64,000 nucleotides of DNA from Leptothrix discophora. Lineage in GTDB: Bacteria > Pseudomonadota > Gammaproteobacteria > Burkholderiales > Burkholderiaceae_C. Below are positions 16,049 through 24,594 of this stretch, piece after piece; position 1 is the first letter of the stretch, and each line of letters opens with the position of its first letter. The stretch covers positions 620,001-684,000 of the forward strand of contig NZ_JAUZEE010000001.1 in the NCBI RefSeq assembly GCF_030705305.1, in the 5' to 3' direction. A program made the position numbers and the translations under genes. The notes under the pieces are model-generated. The model was not told the origin of the DNA and ran no database searches. It saw only the letters and a list, made by a program, of their open reading frames with translations.

Positions 16049-17178
16049 GGCCGTGAGTGTATCGGCCCACCCGCGCGCAGCGGTCGTGCAGAAGCCGCGT
16101 CGGACCTGGGTGCAGCGCCCATGTCGCGGGCTTGCGCCAGCAGCGCCTCGAGCGCCAGGCCGGCGTTGTAGGGGTGATCGGCATGGCGGGACTGCCGGCG
16201 CAGGTCGGCCGCCCAGGCGGTCAACCGGGCGACGTCGCCGGGCACCAGCCGGGCCCCGGCGAAGTAGCGTGGCGCAGCGCCGACGCTGACCAGCAGGCGG
16301 TCGTGGCAGAGCTTCTGCAGCGTCTCGATCAGCTGCGGCAGCGCCCAGCCACCGAAGGCGGCGACATCGCCCGCCGCGACCCGCTCGGGCAGCGCGAGCC
16401 AGGCGGCGGCATCGAGCCCGGCCTGGTGCATGGCCAGCGCGACCAGTGGCTGTTCGCCGCTCGCGGCCAGCAGCACCTCGGGCCGATCCACGCCCTGCCC
16501 GGCCAGCCAGGCGATGGCCGGCGCGGCTTCTGGACGCGGCAGCACGATGGCCTGGCATCGGCTGCGGATCGTCGGCAGCAGGCTTTGCGGCGACGACGTC
16601 GACAGCACGAAGCGCAGCGCACCGGGCGGCTCTTCCAGCGTCTTGAGCAAGGCGTTCGCCGAGATGGTGTTGAGCGCCTCGGCCGGGTGCAGCAGCATCA
16701 CCTTGGTCGACGCACGGCCAGCGGTCAGTTCGGAGAAGCCGATCGCCGTGCGGATCTGGTCGACCTTGATTTCCTGGCTGGGCTTGGCCTTTTTGCTCTT
16801 GCCCTCGCCGTCGCCCTCGCCCGGCTCGTCGGCATCAAGGCCGACCTCGCCGCGCAGCGCCTCGGGCACGATCAGGCGCAGGTCCGGGTGGCTGCGCTCG
16901 TCGACCAGGTGGCAACTGCCGCAGTGGCCGCAGGCCAGGCGCTGGGGCCGGTCGGCCAGTGGCGTCTCGCACAGCCAGGACTTCGCCAGGGCGAGCGCGA
17001 AAGCCATCTGGCCGACGCCGCTCGGGCCGCTGACCAGCAGGGCATGGGATCGCTGGCTGGCCAGCGTGCGGGTCAGCGTGTCGGCCAGCCAGGGCAGCCT
17101 GGCGGCGTCCAGGCCGAGGCGGCCTTCGGCGCCATCGCCACCGGGCTTGTCCGGCTTCGAGGCCACGCGCGTCACCAT
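16045..17178 (-). CDS. holB: DNA polymerase III delta' subunit
   Basis: Clamp-loader subunit of the replicative polymerase, 377 residues. Visible features are the P-loop-like [17 protein letters not shown], the zinc-ribbon cysteines CGHCGSCHL, and the AAA core [22 protein letters not shown] followed by [17 protein letters not shown] (SRC motif). The P-loop lacks the usual GKT (it reads GVGQM), as expected for delta', which does not hydrolyse ATP. A charged insertion near [16 protein letters not shown] precedes the sensor region. It overlaps tmk by 7 bases and pilZ by 4. Confidence 0.93.
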   Translation of the reverse strand: MVTRVASKPDKPGGDGAEGRLGLDAARLPWLADTLTRTLASQRSHALLVSGPSGVGQMAFALALAKSWLCETPLADRPQRLACGHCGSCHLVDERSHPDLRLIVPEALRGEVGLDADEPGEGDGEGKSKKAKPSQEIKVDQIRTAIGFSELTAGRASTKVMLLHPAEALNTISANALLKTLEEPPGALRFVLSTSSPQSLLPTIRSRCQAIVLPRPEAAPAIAWLAGQGVDRPEVLLAASGEQPLVALAMHQAGLDAAAWLALPERVAAGDVAAFGGWALPQLIETLQKLCHDRLLVSVGAAPRYFAGARLVPGDVARLTAWAADLRRQSRHADHPYNAGLALEALLAQARDMGAAPRSDAASARPLRAGGPIHSRP

Positions 17179-17813
17179 CCCAGCGACGCCAGCACCGCCT
17201 GCCAGCCCTGAGCCACCTGCTCGGGCGTGCCACTGGCATCGAGCCGGCGCACGCGCTGCGGGTCGGCCGCCGCGCGGCGCGCGTAGCCGGCGCGCACGGC
17301 GTCGAAGAAGGCCAGCTGCTCGCGCTCGAACCGGTCCGGCGCACGGGCCGCGCCACGACGCTGGGCAGCCAGTTCGGACGGCAGGTCAAACCACAGCGTC
17401 AGGTCCGGCTGCAGGCCCTGCTGGACCCACTGTTCCAGCTGCGCCAGCACCGCCAGGTCGAAGCCCCGGCCGCCGCCCTGGTAGGCGAAGGTCGCGTCGG
17501 TGTAGCGATCGCACAGCACGACGGCCCCGCGCGCCAGGGCCGGCCGGATGACCTGCTCGGTGTGGTCGCGGCGGGCCGCGAAGACCAGCAGCGCCTCGGT
17601 CAGCGGGTCCATCGCCTGTTCGAGCACCAGGCCCCGCAGCGTCTCGGCCAGCGCCGTGCCGCCGGGTTCGCGGGTGCGCACGACCACCAGCCCGCGGGCC
17701 GTCCAGCGCTGCGCGATCGCATCGACGTGGCTGGACTTGCCGGCCCCGTCGATGCCTTCGATGGTGATGAAGCGGCCGGCCGGAGCGGGCTGCGCGGGGC
17801 GCGTGTCGGTCAA
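17172..17813 (-). CDS. tmk: Thymidylate kinase
   Basis: A 213-residue kinase that phosphorylates dTMP to dTDP. The P-loop is [15 protein letters not shown], the dTMP-binding DR motif is [17 protein letters not shown], and [11 protein letters not shown] matches the family. It overlaps the following holB by 7 bases and follows mltG after 52 bases, so it is in the same transcription unit. Confidence 0.95.
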   Translation of the reverse strand: MTDTRPAQPAPAGRFITIEGIDGAGKSSHVDAIAQRWTARGLVVVRTREPGGTALAETLRGLVLEQAMDPLTEALLVFAARRDHTEQVIRPALARGAVVLCDRYTDATFAYQGGGRGFDLAVLAQLEQWVQQGLQPDLTLWFDLPSELAAQRRGAARAPDRFEREQLAFFDAVRAGYARRAAADPQRVRRLDASGTPEQVAQGWQAVLASLGW

Positions 17814-17865
17814 GGGATGGGGGGCGGCAAGTCAGGAAGGAATGGCGACGTCAAGGCTGGCGGGC

Positions 17866-18957
17866 TCAGGGCCTGACGCCGCGCCGCTGGTAGCGGTCGA
17901 CGGCGCGATTATGGTCGGCGAGGTTGCTGCTGAACTCGCTGCTGCCGTCGCCCCGGGCGACGAAGTAGAGCGCGTTCGTGGTCGCCGGCCGGGTCGCGGC
18001 GATGAGGGCATCGCGGCCCGGCATCGCGATCGGCGTGGGCGGCAGGCCGCCTCGGGTGTAGGTGTTGAACGGCGTGTCGGCTTCCAGGTCGCGGCGGCGC
18101 AGGTTGCCGTCAAAGCGCTCGCCCAGGCCGTAGATCACGCTCGGGTCGGTCTGCAGCGGCATGCCGATGCGCAGCCGGTTGATGAAGACGCCGGCGATCT
18201 GCGGCCGGTCCGAGGCGCGGCCGGTCTCCTTCTCGACGATCGAGGCCAGCGTCAGCGCCTCGTCGGGCGATTTCAGCGGCAGCCCGTCGACGCGGCCCAG
18301 CCAGGCGTTGTCGAGGTGCCGCTGCATCGCGTGCAGTGCGCGGCGCAGCACCGCCAGGTCGCTGCTGCCCTTGGAGTAGGCGTAGGTGTCCGGGTAGAAG
18401 CGGCCCTCGGGTGCCAGGCCCGGTGCGCCGATGCTGGCCATCAGCGCGGCATCGTCCAGCGCGGCAGCCTCCTGCTTCAGGTCCGGGTGACGGGCCAGTT
18501 CGGCGCGCCACTGGCGGAAGGTCCAGCCCTCGATCAGGCGGACGCGCGCCAGCGTCACGTCGCCGTCGACCAGCTTGCGCAGCATGTCGACCGGCCGGGT
18601 GCCCGCGCCGAACTCGTAGCTGCCGGCCTTGATCGCGCGCGACTGGCCCGACCAGCGGATGTACTCGAACAGCCAGCGTGGCTCGCTCTGCACGCCCGCA
18701 TCGACCAGGCGCCGGGCGATGTCGCGCGGGCTGTCGCCGGGCTCGACGGTCAGCTCGACCGGCTCCTGCGCCAGCGCGAGCGGCCGGTACAGCCACAGGC
18801 CCGCCGCCGCGCCCATCGCAGCCACCAGCAGCACGGTCAACAGCAGCAGCCCAAGCCAGCGCCGACCGCGCGGCGCAGCCGGCCGGGAACGGCGCGGTGC
18901 AGGCGGTTGGGTGCGCCCGGACGAACCGCCCGGACGCGGCGGATGCCGCCGGCTCAT
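17866..18957 (-). CDS. mltG: Endolytic murein transglycosylase
   Basis: MltG cleaves nascent glycan strands in the periplasm and sets their length. The 363-residue product starts with a basic, proline-rich cytoplasmic tail, then one membrane helix (WLGLLLLTVLLVAAMGAAAGLWL), a LysM-like region and the YceG domain. The catalytic glutamate is in ASIVEKETGRASDRP; IAGVFINRLRIGMPLQTDPSVIYG and YNTYTRGGLPPTPIA-type segments are also present. I chose the ATG at 18957 (MSRRHPP) over the longer frame. It heads the tmk-holB-pilZ-tatD series. Confidence 0.93.
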   Translation of the reverse strand: MSRRHPPRPGGSSGRTQPPAPRRSRPAAPRGRRWLGLLLLTVLLVAAMGAAAGLWLYRPLALAQEPVELTVEPGDSPRDIARRLVDAGVQSEPRWLFEYIRWSGQSRAIKAGSYEFGAGTRPVDMLRKLVDGDVTLARVRLIEGWTFRQWRAELARHPDLKQEAAALDDAALMASIGAPGLAPEGRFYPDTYAYSKGSSDLAVLRRALHAMQRHLDNAWLGRVDGLPLKSPDEALTLASIVEKETGRASDRPQIAGVFINRLRIGMPLQTDPSVIYGLGERFDGNLRRRDLEADTPFNTYTRGGLPPTPIAMPGRDALIAATRPATTNALYFVARGDGSSEFSSNLADHNRAVDRYQRRGVRP

Positions 18958-19149
18958 GCCGACCGCTCCGCGCGTCCCGCACCGCCGGGATCGCAACCTT
19001 GACGCAGGTCAGCGGCCTGCGGGCGGCGGACTTCAAGCCCCGCTGCGGCGCGGGTACAAGGGCGGTGTCGGGACGGTCTCCACATGGTGGCTGATGATAA
19101 TGAGCGCCCTTCCCGAGAGCCTGCCGCGCCAGCCGCGCGGCCACCCGCG

Positions 19150-20202
19150 ATGACCGATGTCCAGAATGCCGTGATCAGCGCCGACACCCGCACCGACCCC
19201 CATGCCGGAGCCGAACCCGGCGGCGCCTGCCGGCTGCCCTTCTGGGGCGTGATGCAGGCCAGCGGTGCCGATGCCGCGAGCTTCCTGCATGGCCAGCTGA
19301 GCAACGACGTCAACCGGCTCGACGGCCGCCAGGCCCGCCTGGCCGGCTACTGCAACGCACAGGGCCGCATGCTGGCCAGCCTGCTGGTGACGCGACGTGA
19401 CGCCGACACGATCTGGCTGCTCTGTGCGGCCGACCTGCTGCCCGCCACGCTCAAGCGCCTGTCGATGTTCGTGCTGCGCGCCAAGTGCAAGCTGAGCGAC
19501 GCCAGCGCGGGCCTGACCGTTCTGGGACTGGCCGGTGAACCCGCCCTCACCCACCTTGGCCTCGCCATGGGACGCGCGCCCGATGCGCCCGCCTGGAGCT
19601 GCCACGAACTGGGCGATGCCCGCGTGATCCGGCTGCCCGACGCGCCGGCCCGCCCCGGCATCAGCCCGGTCGCGACGCTGCCGCGCTGGCTCTGGATCGG
19701 CCCGGCCGAGGCGGCCGTGGCGCTCGAAGCCGCCTTGCCCGCGCTGTCGCCCACGACCTGGGACCGGCTCGACGTGGCCGCCGGCGTCGCGCCGGTGCAG
19801 GCCGCCACCAGCGGCCTGTTCGTGCCGCAGATGCTGAACTACGAACTCGTCGGCGGCGTCGATTTCAAGAAGGGCTGCTACCCCGGCCAGGAAATCGTCG
19901 CGCGCAGCCAGTACCTGGGCAAGCTCAAGCGCCGCGCCTTCCTGCTGGCCGGCGACACCGTGGCGCGGCCTGGCCAGGAGGTCTACTGGAGCGAGGACGC
20001 CCAGCAGCCCGCCGGCCAGATCGCCGTGGCGGCCGACGCGGCGCCGGGCACCGCGCCGGCCCTGGCGCTGGCCGAGCTGAAGATCGGCGCGGTCGGCAGC
20101 GGCACGCTGCACCTGGGCTCGGCCCAGGGGCCGGTGCTGACGGTGCTGCCGCTGCCCTATGCGGTGCCCAAGCCCGGCGACGATGCCGGCGCGGCGGCCT
20201 GA
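19150..20202 (+). CDS. ygfZ: Folate-binding Fe-S cluster protein YgfZ
   Basis: A GcvT-related tetrahydrofolate-dependent protein that supports repair or assembly of certain iron-sulfur enzymes. The YgfZ signature KKGCYPGQEIVAR is present with the conserved Cys at residue 243. The N-terminal region has FLHGQLSNDVNRL and YCNAQGRMLAS, typical for the family. The frame is open back to 19084, but the ATG at 19150 (MTDVQNA) fits family length (350 residues). It is divergent from mltG, sharing a promoter region of 192 bases. Confidence 0.9.
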   Translation: MTDVQNAVISADTRTDPHAGAEPGGACRLPFWGVMQASGADAASFLHGQLSNDVNRLDGRQARLAGYCNAQGRMLASLLVTRRDADTIWLLCAADLLPATLKRLSMFVLRAKCKLSDASAGLTVLGLAGEPALTHLGLAMGRAPDAPAWSCHELGDARVIRLPDAPARPGISPVATLPRWLWIGPAEAAVALEAALPALSPTTWDRLDVAAGVAPVQAATSGLFVPQMLNYELVGGVDFKKGCYPGQEIVARSQYLGKLKRRAFLLAGDTVARPGQEVYWSEDAQQPAGQIAVAADAAPGTAPALALAELKIGAVGSGTLHLGSAQGPVLTVLPLPYAVPKPGDDAGAAA

Positions 20203-20218
20203 TCGGGCCCTGATCGAC

Positions 20219-20566
20219 ATGTGCGTGCCTGGCCTGGAGCTGTACGTCTACTACGGCGTCGACCGGCACCGGATCGCCGACGCCCGCCGCGCGATCGTCG
20301 CGGCCCAGGCGGACTTGCGGCGCGACTGGCCGGGGCTCGAAACCCGGCTGTTGAGCCGCAGCGACGAGAGCGCAGCCCGGACCGGCGGCGGCGGCGGCGG
20401 CGACGGCGGCGGCAAGCCCGTGACCTGGATGGAGACCTACCGCCACCCGGCCGGGCTCGATGCCGCTTTGCTGGACGCGCTGCGCATGCGACTGGCCGAC
20501 CTGCCGCCCGGCCGCCATGCCGATCGCCACGAGGAACGCTTCGTGGCCTTTGACGCCGAAGGCTGA
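20219..20566 (+). CDS. DUF4936 family protein
   Basis: A 115-residue protein starting MCVPGLELYVYYGVDR, with paired charged helices, WMETYRHP and the C-terminal RHEERFVAFDAEG typical of the betaproteobacterial DUF4936 family. A low-complexity glycine run (GGGGGGDGGG) at about residues 55-65 is encoded by a GGC-rich stretch prone to slippage. It follows ygfZ by 16 bases and precedes the NRDE gene by 5, so the three are probably co-transcribed. Function unknown. Confidence 0.75.
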   Translation: MCVPGLELYVYYGVDRHRIADARRAIVAAQADLRRDWPGLETRLLSRSDESAARTGGGGGGDGGGKPVTWMETYRHPAGLDAALLDALRMRLADLPPGRHADRHEERFVAFDAEG

Positions 20567-20571
20567 CGCCG

Positions 20572-21537
20572 ATGTGCCTGGTGGCCTGGTCGATCGAGCA
20601 GCACGCGCGTTTCCCGCTGGTGCTGGCCTCCAACCGCGACGAGTTCCACGAGCGTCCGACTGCCGGCCTGGCCTGGTGGCCGGCGCAGGCCGATGGCCGA
20701 CAGATCCTGGCCGGCCGCGACCTGCAGGCCGGCGGCACCTGGCTGGGACTGGGCAGCCGCGGTCGGCTCGCCTGGCTGACCAACATCCGCGCGCCGGACC
20801 CGCAGCGGCCGGACGCGCCCACGCGGGGCATGATCGTGCCCGAGTGGCTCGACAGCCCGCTCGCGCCCGAGGAGCTGTGGGTCCGCACCGCGATGGCCGG
20901 CCACAACGGCTTCAACCTCGTCGCGCTGGATCTGGTGCGGGGTCGCGGCCACTGGATGGCCAGCGACATGACCAGCCCGCAGCGGCTGGAAGCGGGCCTC
21001 TATGGCCTGTCCAACGGCCACCTCGACGAGCCCTGGCCGAAGGTGGTGGCGCTGCGCGAGGCGGTCGATGCGGCCATCGCCGCCAGCGTTGCGCAGGGGA
21101 CCCCGCGCGAGCATCTGGCCGAGCGCCTGCTCGCGGCCCTGCAGCGGCGCGAGCGCGCACCGGACGAGCACCTGCCCGCCACCGGCGTGCCGCTGGAGAT
21201 CGAGCGCGGCCTGTCCTCGGTCTTCATCGACATGCCCGAGCGGCTCTACGGCACGCGCAGCTCGACGGTGCTGGTGGTCGAGCGCGTGAACGACGGCCAC
21301 CGGTCGCGCTTCGAGACCACGCTGATCGAGCGCAGCATCGGCCGCGCCGGATATCCGCCGGTGCGACGGCGCGTCGTGCTGTCCGACTGGCCACCCATGC
21401 CGGCCAGCCATCCCTTGCTGGAGCCGCTCGGCAAGGACCGTCCGCCAGCCGGCCCGGGGTCGGTGCCGGGCGATCGCCACGTCGTGGAACTTCAGGCCGA
21501 GACCGGCACGGCTGCGGCCCCCGTCACAACGCCTTGA
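20572..21537 (+). CDS. NRDE (TANGO2-like) family protein
   Basis: A 321-residue protein with the family N-terminus MCLVAW followed by the name-giving ASNRDEFHERPT. It also has the typical GTWLGLGSRGRLAWLTNIR and GHNGFNLVALDL blocks. Bacterial and eukaryotic members (TANGO2) are linked to heme or lipid handling, but the biochemical role is not settled. The N-terminal Cys2 may become an N-terminal nucleophile after Met removal, which is an inference. Its 3' end overlaps the convergent thioesterase-GNAT gene by 14 bases. Confidence 0.85.
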   Translation: MCLVAWSIEQHARFPLVLASNRDEFHERPTAGLAWWPAQADGRQILAGRDLQAGGTWLGLGSRGRLAWLTNIRAPDPQRPDAPTRGMIVPEWLDSPLAPEELWVRTAMAGHNGFNLVALDLVRGRGHWMASDMTSPQRLEAGLYGLSNGHLDEPWPKVVALREAVDAAIAASVAQGTPREHLAERLLAALQRRERAPDEHLPATGVPLEIERGLSSVFIDMPERLYGTRSSTVLVVERVNDGHRSRFETTLIERSIGRAGYPPVRRRVVLSDWPPMPASHPLLEPLGKDRPPAGPGSVPGDRHVVELQAETGTAAAPVTTP

Positions 21538-22408
21538 CCATCTCCAGGTGCTGGATGCCGGCCTCGACGAAGGGCTCGCCCTGGGGCTCGAAGCCGGCGC
21601 GGCGGTAGAAGCCGATGGCGGTGTCCTGCGCATGCAGCAGGGCCTGCCGACGACCGGCCGCCCGGGCCGAATCGAGCAGCGCGTCCAGCACCTGCCGCCC
21701 GACCTGGCTGCCCCGCATCGACGCCCGCACCGCCATGCGGCCGATGCGGGCGACCTGTTCGCCCTGCGGCACCCAGCGGCCGGTGGCCAATGCGAGGCCG
21801 AGCCGGTTGCGGGCCAGCGCATGGACGGCACGGCTGGCGTCGGCCTCGTCCTGTTCCAGCTCGGCGGGGATGCGCTGCTCCTCGACGAAGACCTCGCGCC
21901 GGATCGCCTGGGCCTCGGCGCCGAGCATGGCCCAGTCGCCGACCTGCACCTGCAACATGGGCTCGCCGGCCTCGTAGCCCAGGAAGACCTCGCGCAGCGC
22001 CTCGGGCACCGGCAGCGGCCGGTGGCTGGCCGGGTCGGCATGCACATAGACCAGCTCGCCGTCGACCAGGCGCTGCGGCCCGCGGAAGACGGCACAGCCC
22101 AGCACCATCGAGGTCCGGCCGATGCGCTGGCAGCGCACCCCGATCTCGAGCAGGTCGTCGTAGCGGGCGCTGGCGTGGTATTCGAGCTCGGCCTTGCGCA
22201 CGAACAGGTCGCCGCCCAGTTGCGCCAGGGTCACGTGATAGGGCAAGGCCAGCGCCCGCCAGTGCTCGGCCACCGCCGTGTCGAAGTACATCAGGTAGTG
22301 GCCGTTGAAGACGATCTGCTGCAGGTCGACCTCGGCCCAGCGCACCCTCAGGCGGTGCAGCTGGCGGAAGTCCTGGCGTTCGAGGCGGGTCGTGGCGGGC
22401 AGGTTCAT
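21524..22408 (-). CDS. Acyl-CoA thioesterase fused to GNAT
   Basis: A 294-residue two-domain protein. Residues about 10-140 form a 4HBT hot-dog thioesterase of the YbgC/FadM type (RVRWAEVDLQQIVFNGHYLMYFDTAVAEHWR, with the Asp in AEVDLQQIVFNGHY). Residues about 150-294 form a GNAT acetyltransferase: RREVFVEEQRIPAELEQDEAD, then the acetyl-CoA loop RIGRMAVRASMRGSQVGRQVL and AIGFYRRAGFEPQGEPFVEAG. No stop or frameshift separates the domains. The ATG at 22408 is chosen since the longer frame lacks domain sequence. It lies 42 bases after the start of the esterase gene's downstream end, on the same strand. Confidence 0.88.
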   Translation of the reverse strand: MNLPATTRLERQDFRQLHRLRVRWAEVDLQQIVFNGHYLMYFDTAVAEHWRALALPYHVTLAQLGGDLFVRKAELEYHASARYDDLLEIGVRCQRIGRTSMVLGCAVFRGPQRLVDGELVYVHADPASHRPLPVPEALREVFLGYEAGEPMLQVQVGDWAMLGAEAQAIRREVFVEEQRIPAELEQDEADASRAVHALARNRLGLALATGRWVPQGEQVARIGRMAVRASMRGSQVGRQVLDALLDSARAAGRRQALLHAQDTAIGFYRRAGFEPQGEPFVEAGIQHLEMVKAL

Positions 22409-22449
22409 GCGATGAGCCAGTTGGAAGGTGGGGCGATGGCGGCGACAGG

Positions 22450-23451
22450 TCAGGCCGGCAGCGGCAGGCCGAAGGCCTCGCGCAGCGCCTGCGCGATCGA
22501 GGCCTGGGCCTCCAGCGCCTCCGGAATCGCGCGGCCCATCTTGATGAAGTCGTGCGTCACGCCGCGCCAGAGTTCGAGCTGCACCGGCACGCCGGCCATG
22601 CGCAAGCGGTCGGCATAGGCCACGCCCTCGTCGACCAGCGGATCGCATTCGGCCAGGCCGATCCAGGCCGGCGCCACCGCGTCGTGGTCGCTCGCCAGCA
22701 GCGGCGCGAAACGCCAGTCGGTGCGCTGGGCATGGTCGATGTAGTGGTCGAAGAACCAGGCGATGCTGGCGCGTTCGAGCAGGAAGCCCTGGGCGTACAG
22801 CGCATGCGATTCGGTGTCGGCATGGGCGCCGGTGCCGGGCGTGATCAGCACCTGCAAGGCGAGCCGGAGGCCGTGGTCGCGCGCCATCAGGGCCATCACC
22901 GCAGCCAGCGTGCCGCCGGCGCTGTCACCGCCAACCGCGATTCGGGAGCCGTCCAGGCCCAGCGCGCCGGCCTGCGCCGCCAGCCAGCTCAGGCCGGCCC
23001 AGGCATCGTCGACGGCGATCGGGAAGCGGTGCTCGGGCGCCAGCCGGTAGTCCAGCGACAGCACGGCCGCGCCGCTGCGCAGCGAGAGCTGGCGGCACAG
23101 GCTGTCGTGCGTGTCCAGCCCGCCGATGGTGAAGCCGCCGCCATGCAGGTAGAGCAGCACCGGCAGCGGCTCGCCCTCGCCGGCCGCGCGCGGCGCGTAC
23201 AGCCGGGCCGGCCGGACGACGCCCGGTGCGAGGGTGAGTTGCAGGGTCTCGACCCGGGCCAGCGGCGCGCGCGGCGGGTCCAGCATCTCGGCGCCCAGGT
23301 GGTACAGCTCGCGGGCCTTGTCCGGCGGCAGGTGGTGCAGCGGTGGCCGGCCGGCCTTGCGGATGCGCTGCAGCAGCGTCTGCATGGCGGGGGTCAGCGT
23401 GGCGGGCTTGCGGTGGGACATGGACATGGACAGGGATCTCGAGATGGGCAT
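22450..23451 (-). CDS. Alpha/beta hydrolase, HSL-type esterase
   Basis: A 333-residue esterase of the hormone-sensitive-lipase family. The oxyanion motif LHGGGFTIG and the nucleophile GDSAGGTL are clear, with YRLAPEHRFP between them, Asp in ECDPLVDEG and His in GVTHDFIKMG. It should hydrolyse short acyl esters in the cytoplasm. The start is uncertain: ATGs at 23451, 23427 and 23421 are all in frame and none has a strong ribosome binding site. It follows the patatin gene by 15 bases, so lipid hydrolysis genes are grouped. Confidence 0.88.
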   Translation of the reverse strand: MPISRSLSMSMSHRKPATLTPAMQTLLQRIRKAGRPPLHHLPPDKARELYHLGAEMLDPPRAPLARVETLQLTLAPGVVRPARLYAPRAAGEGEPLPVLLYLHGGGFTIGGLDTHDSLCRQLSLRSGAAVLSLDYRLAPEHRFPIAVDDAWAGLSWLAAQAGALGLDGSRIAVGGDSAGGTLAAVMALMARDHGLRLALQVLITPGTGAHADTESHALYAQGFLLERASIAWFFDHYIDHAQRTDWRFAPLLASDHDAVAPAWIGLAECDPLVDEGVAYADRLRMAGVPVQLELWRGVTHDFIKMGRAIPEALEAQASIAQALREAFGLPLPA

Positions 23452-23466
23452 CGGGTCATGGCGGGT

Positions 23467-24579
23467 TCAGGCCGGCACGCCGAGCGGGCGCACCGCATCG
23501 ACCGGTGCGCCGCGCGCGAGCCAGCCATCGAACTCGTCGGCCAGTTGGCGGCTGCGCTGCACGGCCACGCGCCAGTCGCGCTGGCGTTGATCGACCGGCA
23601 AGTGCTTGAAGTCGTTGCGATCGGGCAGCTTGGCGTTCGGCAACGTGGCGATCCAGTCGCGGCGCGGGCACAGCAGCAGCACGTTGTCGAGCGCGGGCGT
23701 CGGCCGGTGGCGCGCCCGCAGCGCCTTGTCCAGCCAGCCGGGCACGAGCGTGGACTGGACGTGCGGCACCAGCACGATGGGCTGCGGCGCATCCACGTCG
23801 GCTGGCGCGCCCTGCCAACGCGCCCACGGCCAGTGCAGGTGGTAGTCGGTGATGCCGCCGTCCCAGTAGGCGCCGCGCGGCGCCCCTGGCAGATCGTGCA
23901 CCGCGTCGAGCCAGAACGGGATCGCGCCCGAGGCCCGCACGCTGTCGAGCAGGTTGTGCGCGTCGAGCGCGACGCGGCGGGTCGGCAGGTCGTCCAGCGG
24001 CACCGGCAGAGACTCGCGCGGGTCGCTGAACAGCACCCGCTCGAGCCACAGGCCGAGACCGCGCCGGTGCGCCAGGTTGCTCAGGAAGGCCGCGCCATAG
24101 CCCAGCCCGGTCCAGAAACGGCGCTCGCGCCGCAGCACGTGGCGCCCCCGGCTGGTGACGACATGCAGGCGACGGCGCGGGTGGCTCAGCAGCTGAGCCT
24201 CATGGCCGCCGAGCTGGTCGCGCAGCAGGCCGCCATAGCTGGCGCTGACATGGCCCGGCCGCAGCCGCTGGCCGGGCGGCGGGTCGTAGCGGCAGGCGAT
24301 GTAGCGTTCGGCCATCTCGGCCATGGCCGCGTCCGAACCCGCATCGGGCAGACAGGCCGCCGCCATGCGCCAGGCGCCGATGCTGGCACCGCTCAGGTGC
24401 AGCGTCGGCCCAGGTCCGGTCAGCCAGTGGCCAAACAGGTGTCGGTCCAGTCCATTGAGGATCAGTCCCTTGGGACCGCCCGCTGCCGCAGCGATCGCCC
24501 GCACGTGCGCCGGCTGCAGGCCATGACGACGCAGGTGATCGAGCGCGCGCGGGCCGGCGTGGAGGCTGAGGGCCTGCAT
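23467..24579 (-). CDS. Patatin-like phospholipase
   Basis: A 370-residue protein with the patatin catalytic dyad: the oxyanion loop AAAGGPKGLILNG, the nucleophile GASIGAWRM (GxSxG) and the aspartate in WDGGITDYHL (DGG). No signal peptide is visible, so it probably acts on membrane lipids from the cytoplasm. It is 15 bases downstream of the histidine kinase stop region and 15 bases upstream of the HSL esterase, so the genes may be co-transcribed. Confidence 0.85.
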   Translation of the reverse strand: MQALSLHAGPRALDHLRRHGLQPAHVRAIAAAAGGPKGLILNGLDRHLFGHWLTGPGPTLHLSGASIGAWRMAAACLPDAGSDAAMAEMAERYIACRYDPPPGQRLRPGHVSASYGGLLRDQLGGHEAQLLSHPRRRLHVVTSRGRHVLRRERRFWTGLGYGAAFLSNLAHRRGLGLWLERVLFSDPRESLPVPLDDLPTRRVALDAHNLLDSVRASGAIPFWLDAVHDLPGAPRGAYWDGGITDYHLHWPWARWQGAPADVDAPQPIVLVPHVQSTLVPGWLDKALRARHRPTPALDNVLLLCPRRDWIATLPNAKLPDRNDFKHLPVDQRQRDWRVAVQRSRQLADEFDGWLARGAPVDAVRPLGVPA

Positions 24580-24594
24580 CGTTTGCTCGCGCTT

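Noticed and set aside
20392-20415. GGC-rich run as a CRISPR-like or repeat array
   Set aside because: It is a short glycine-coding slippage tract inside the DUF4936 gene, with no spacer structure.
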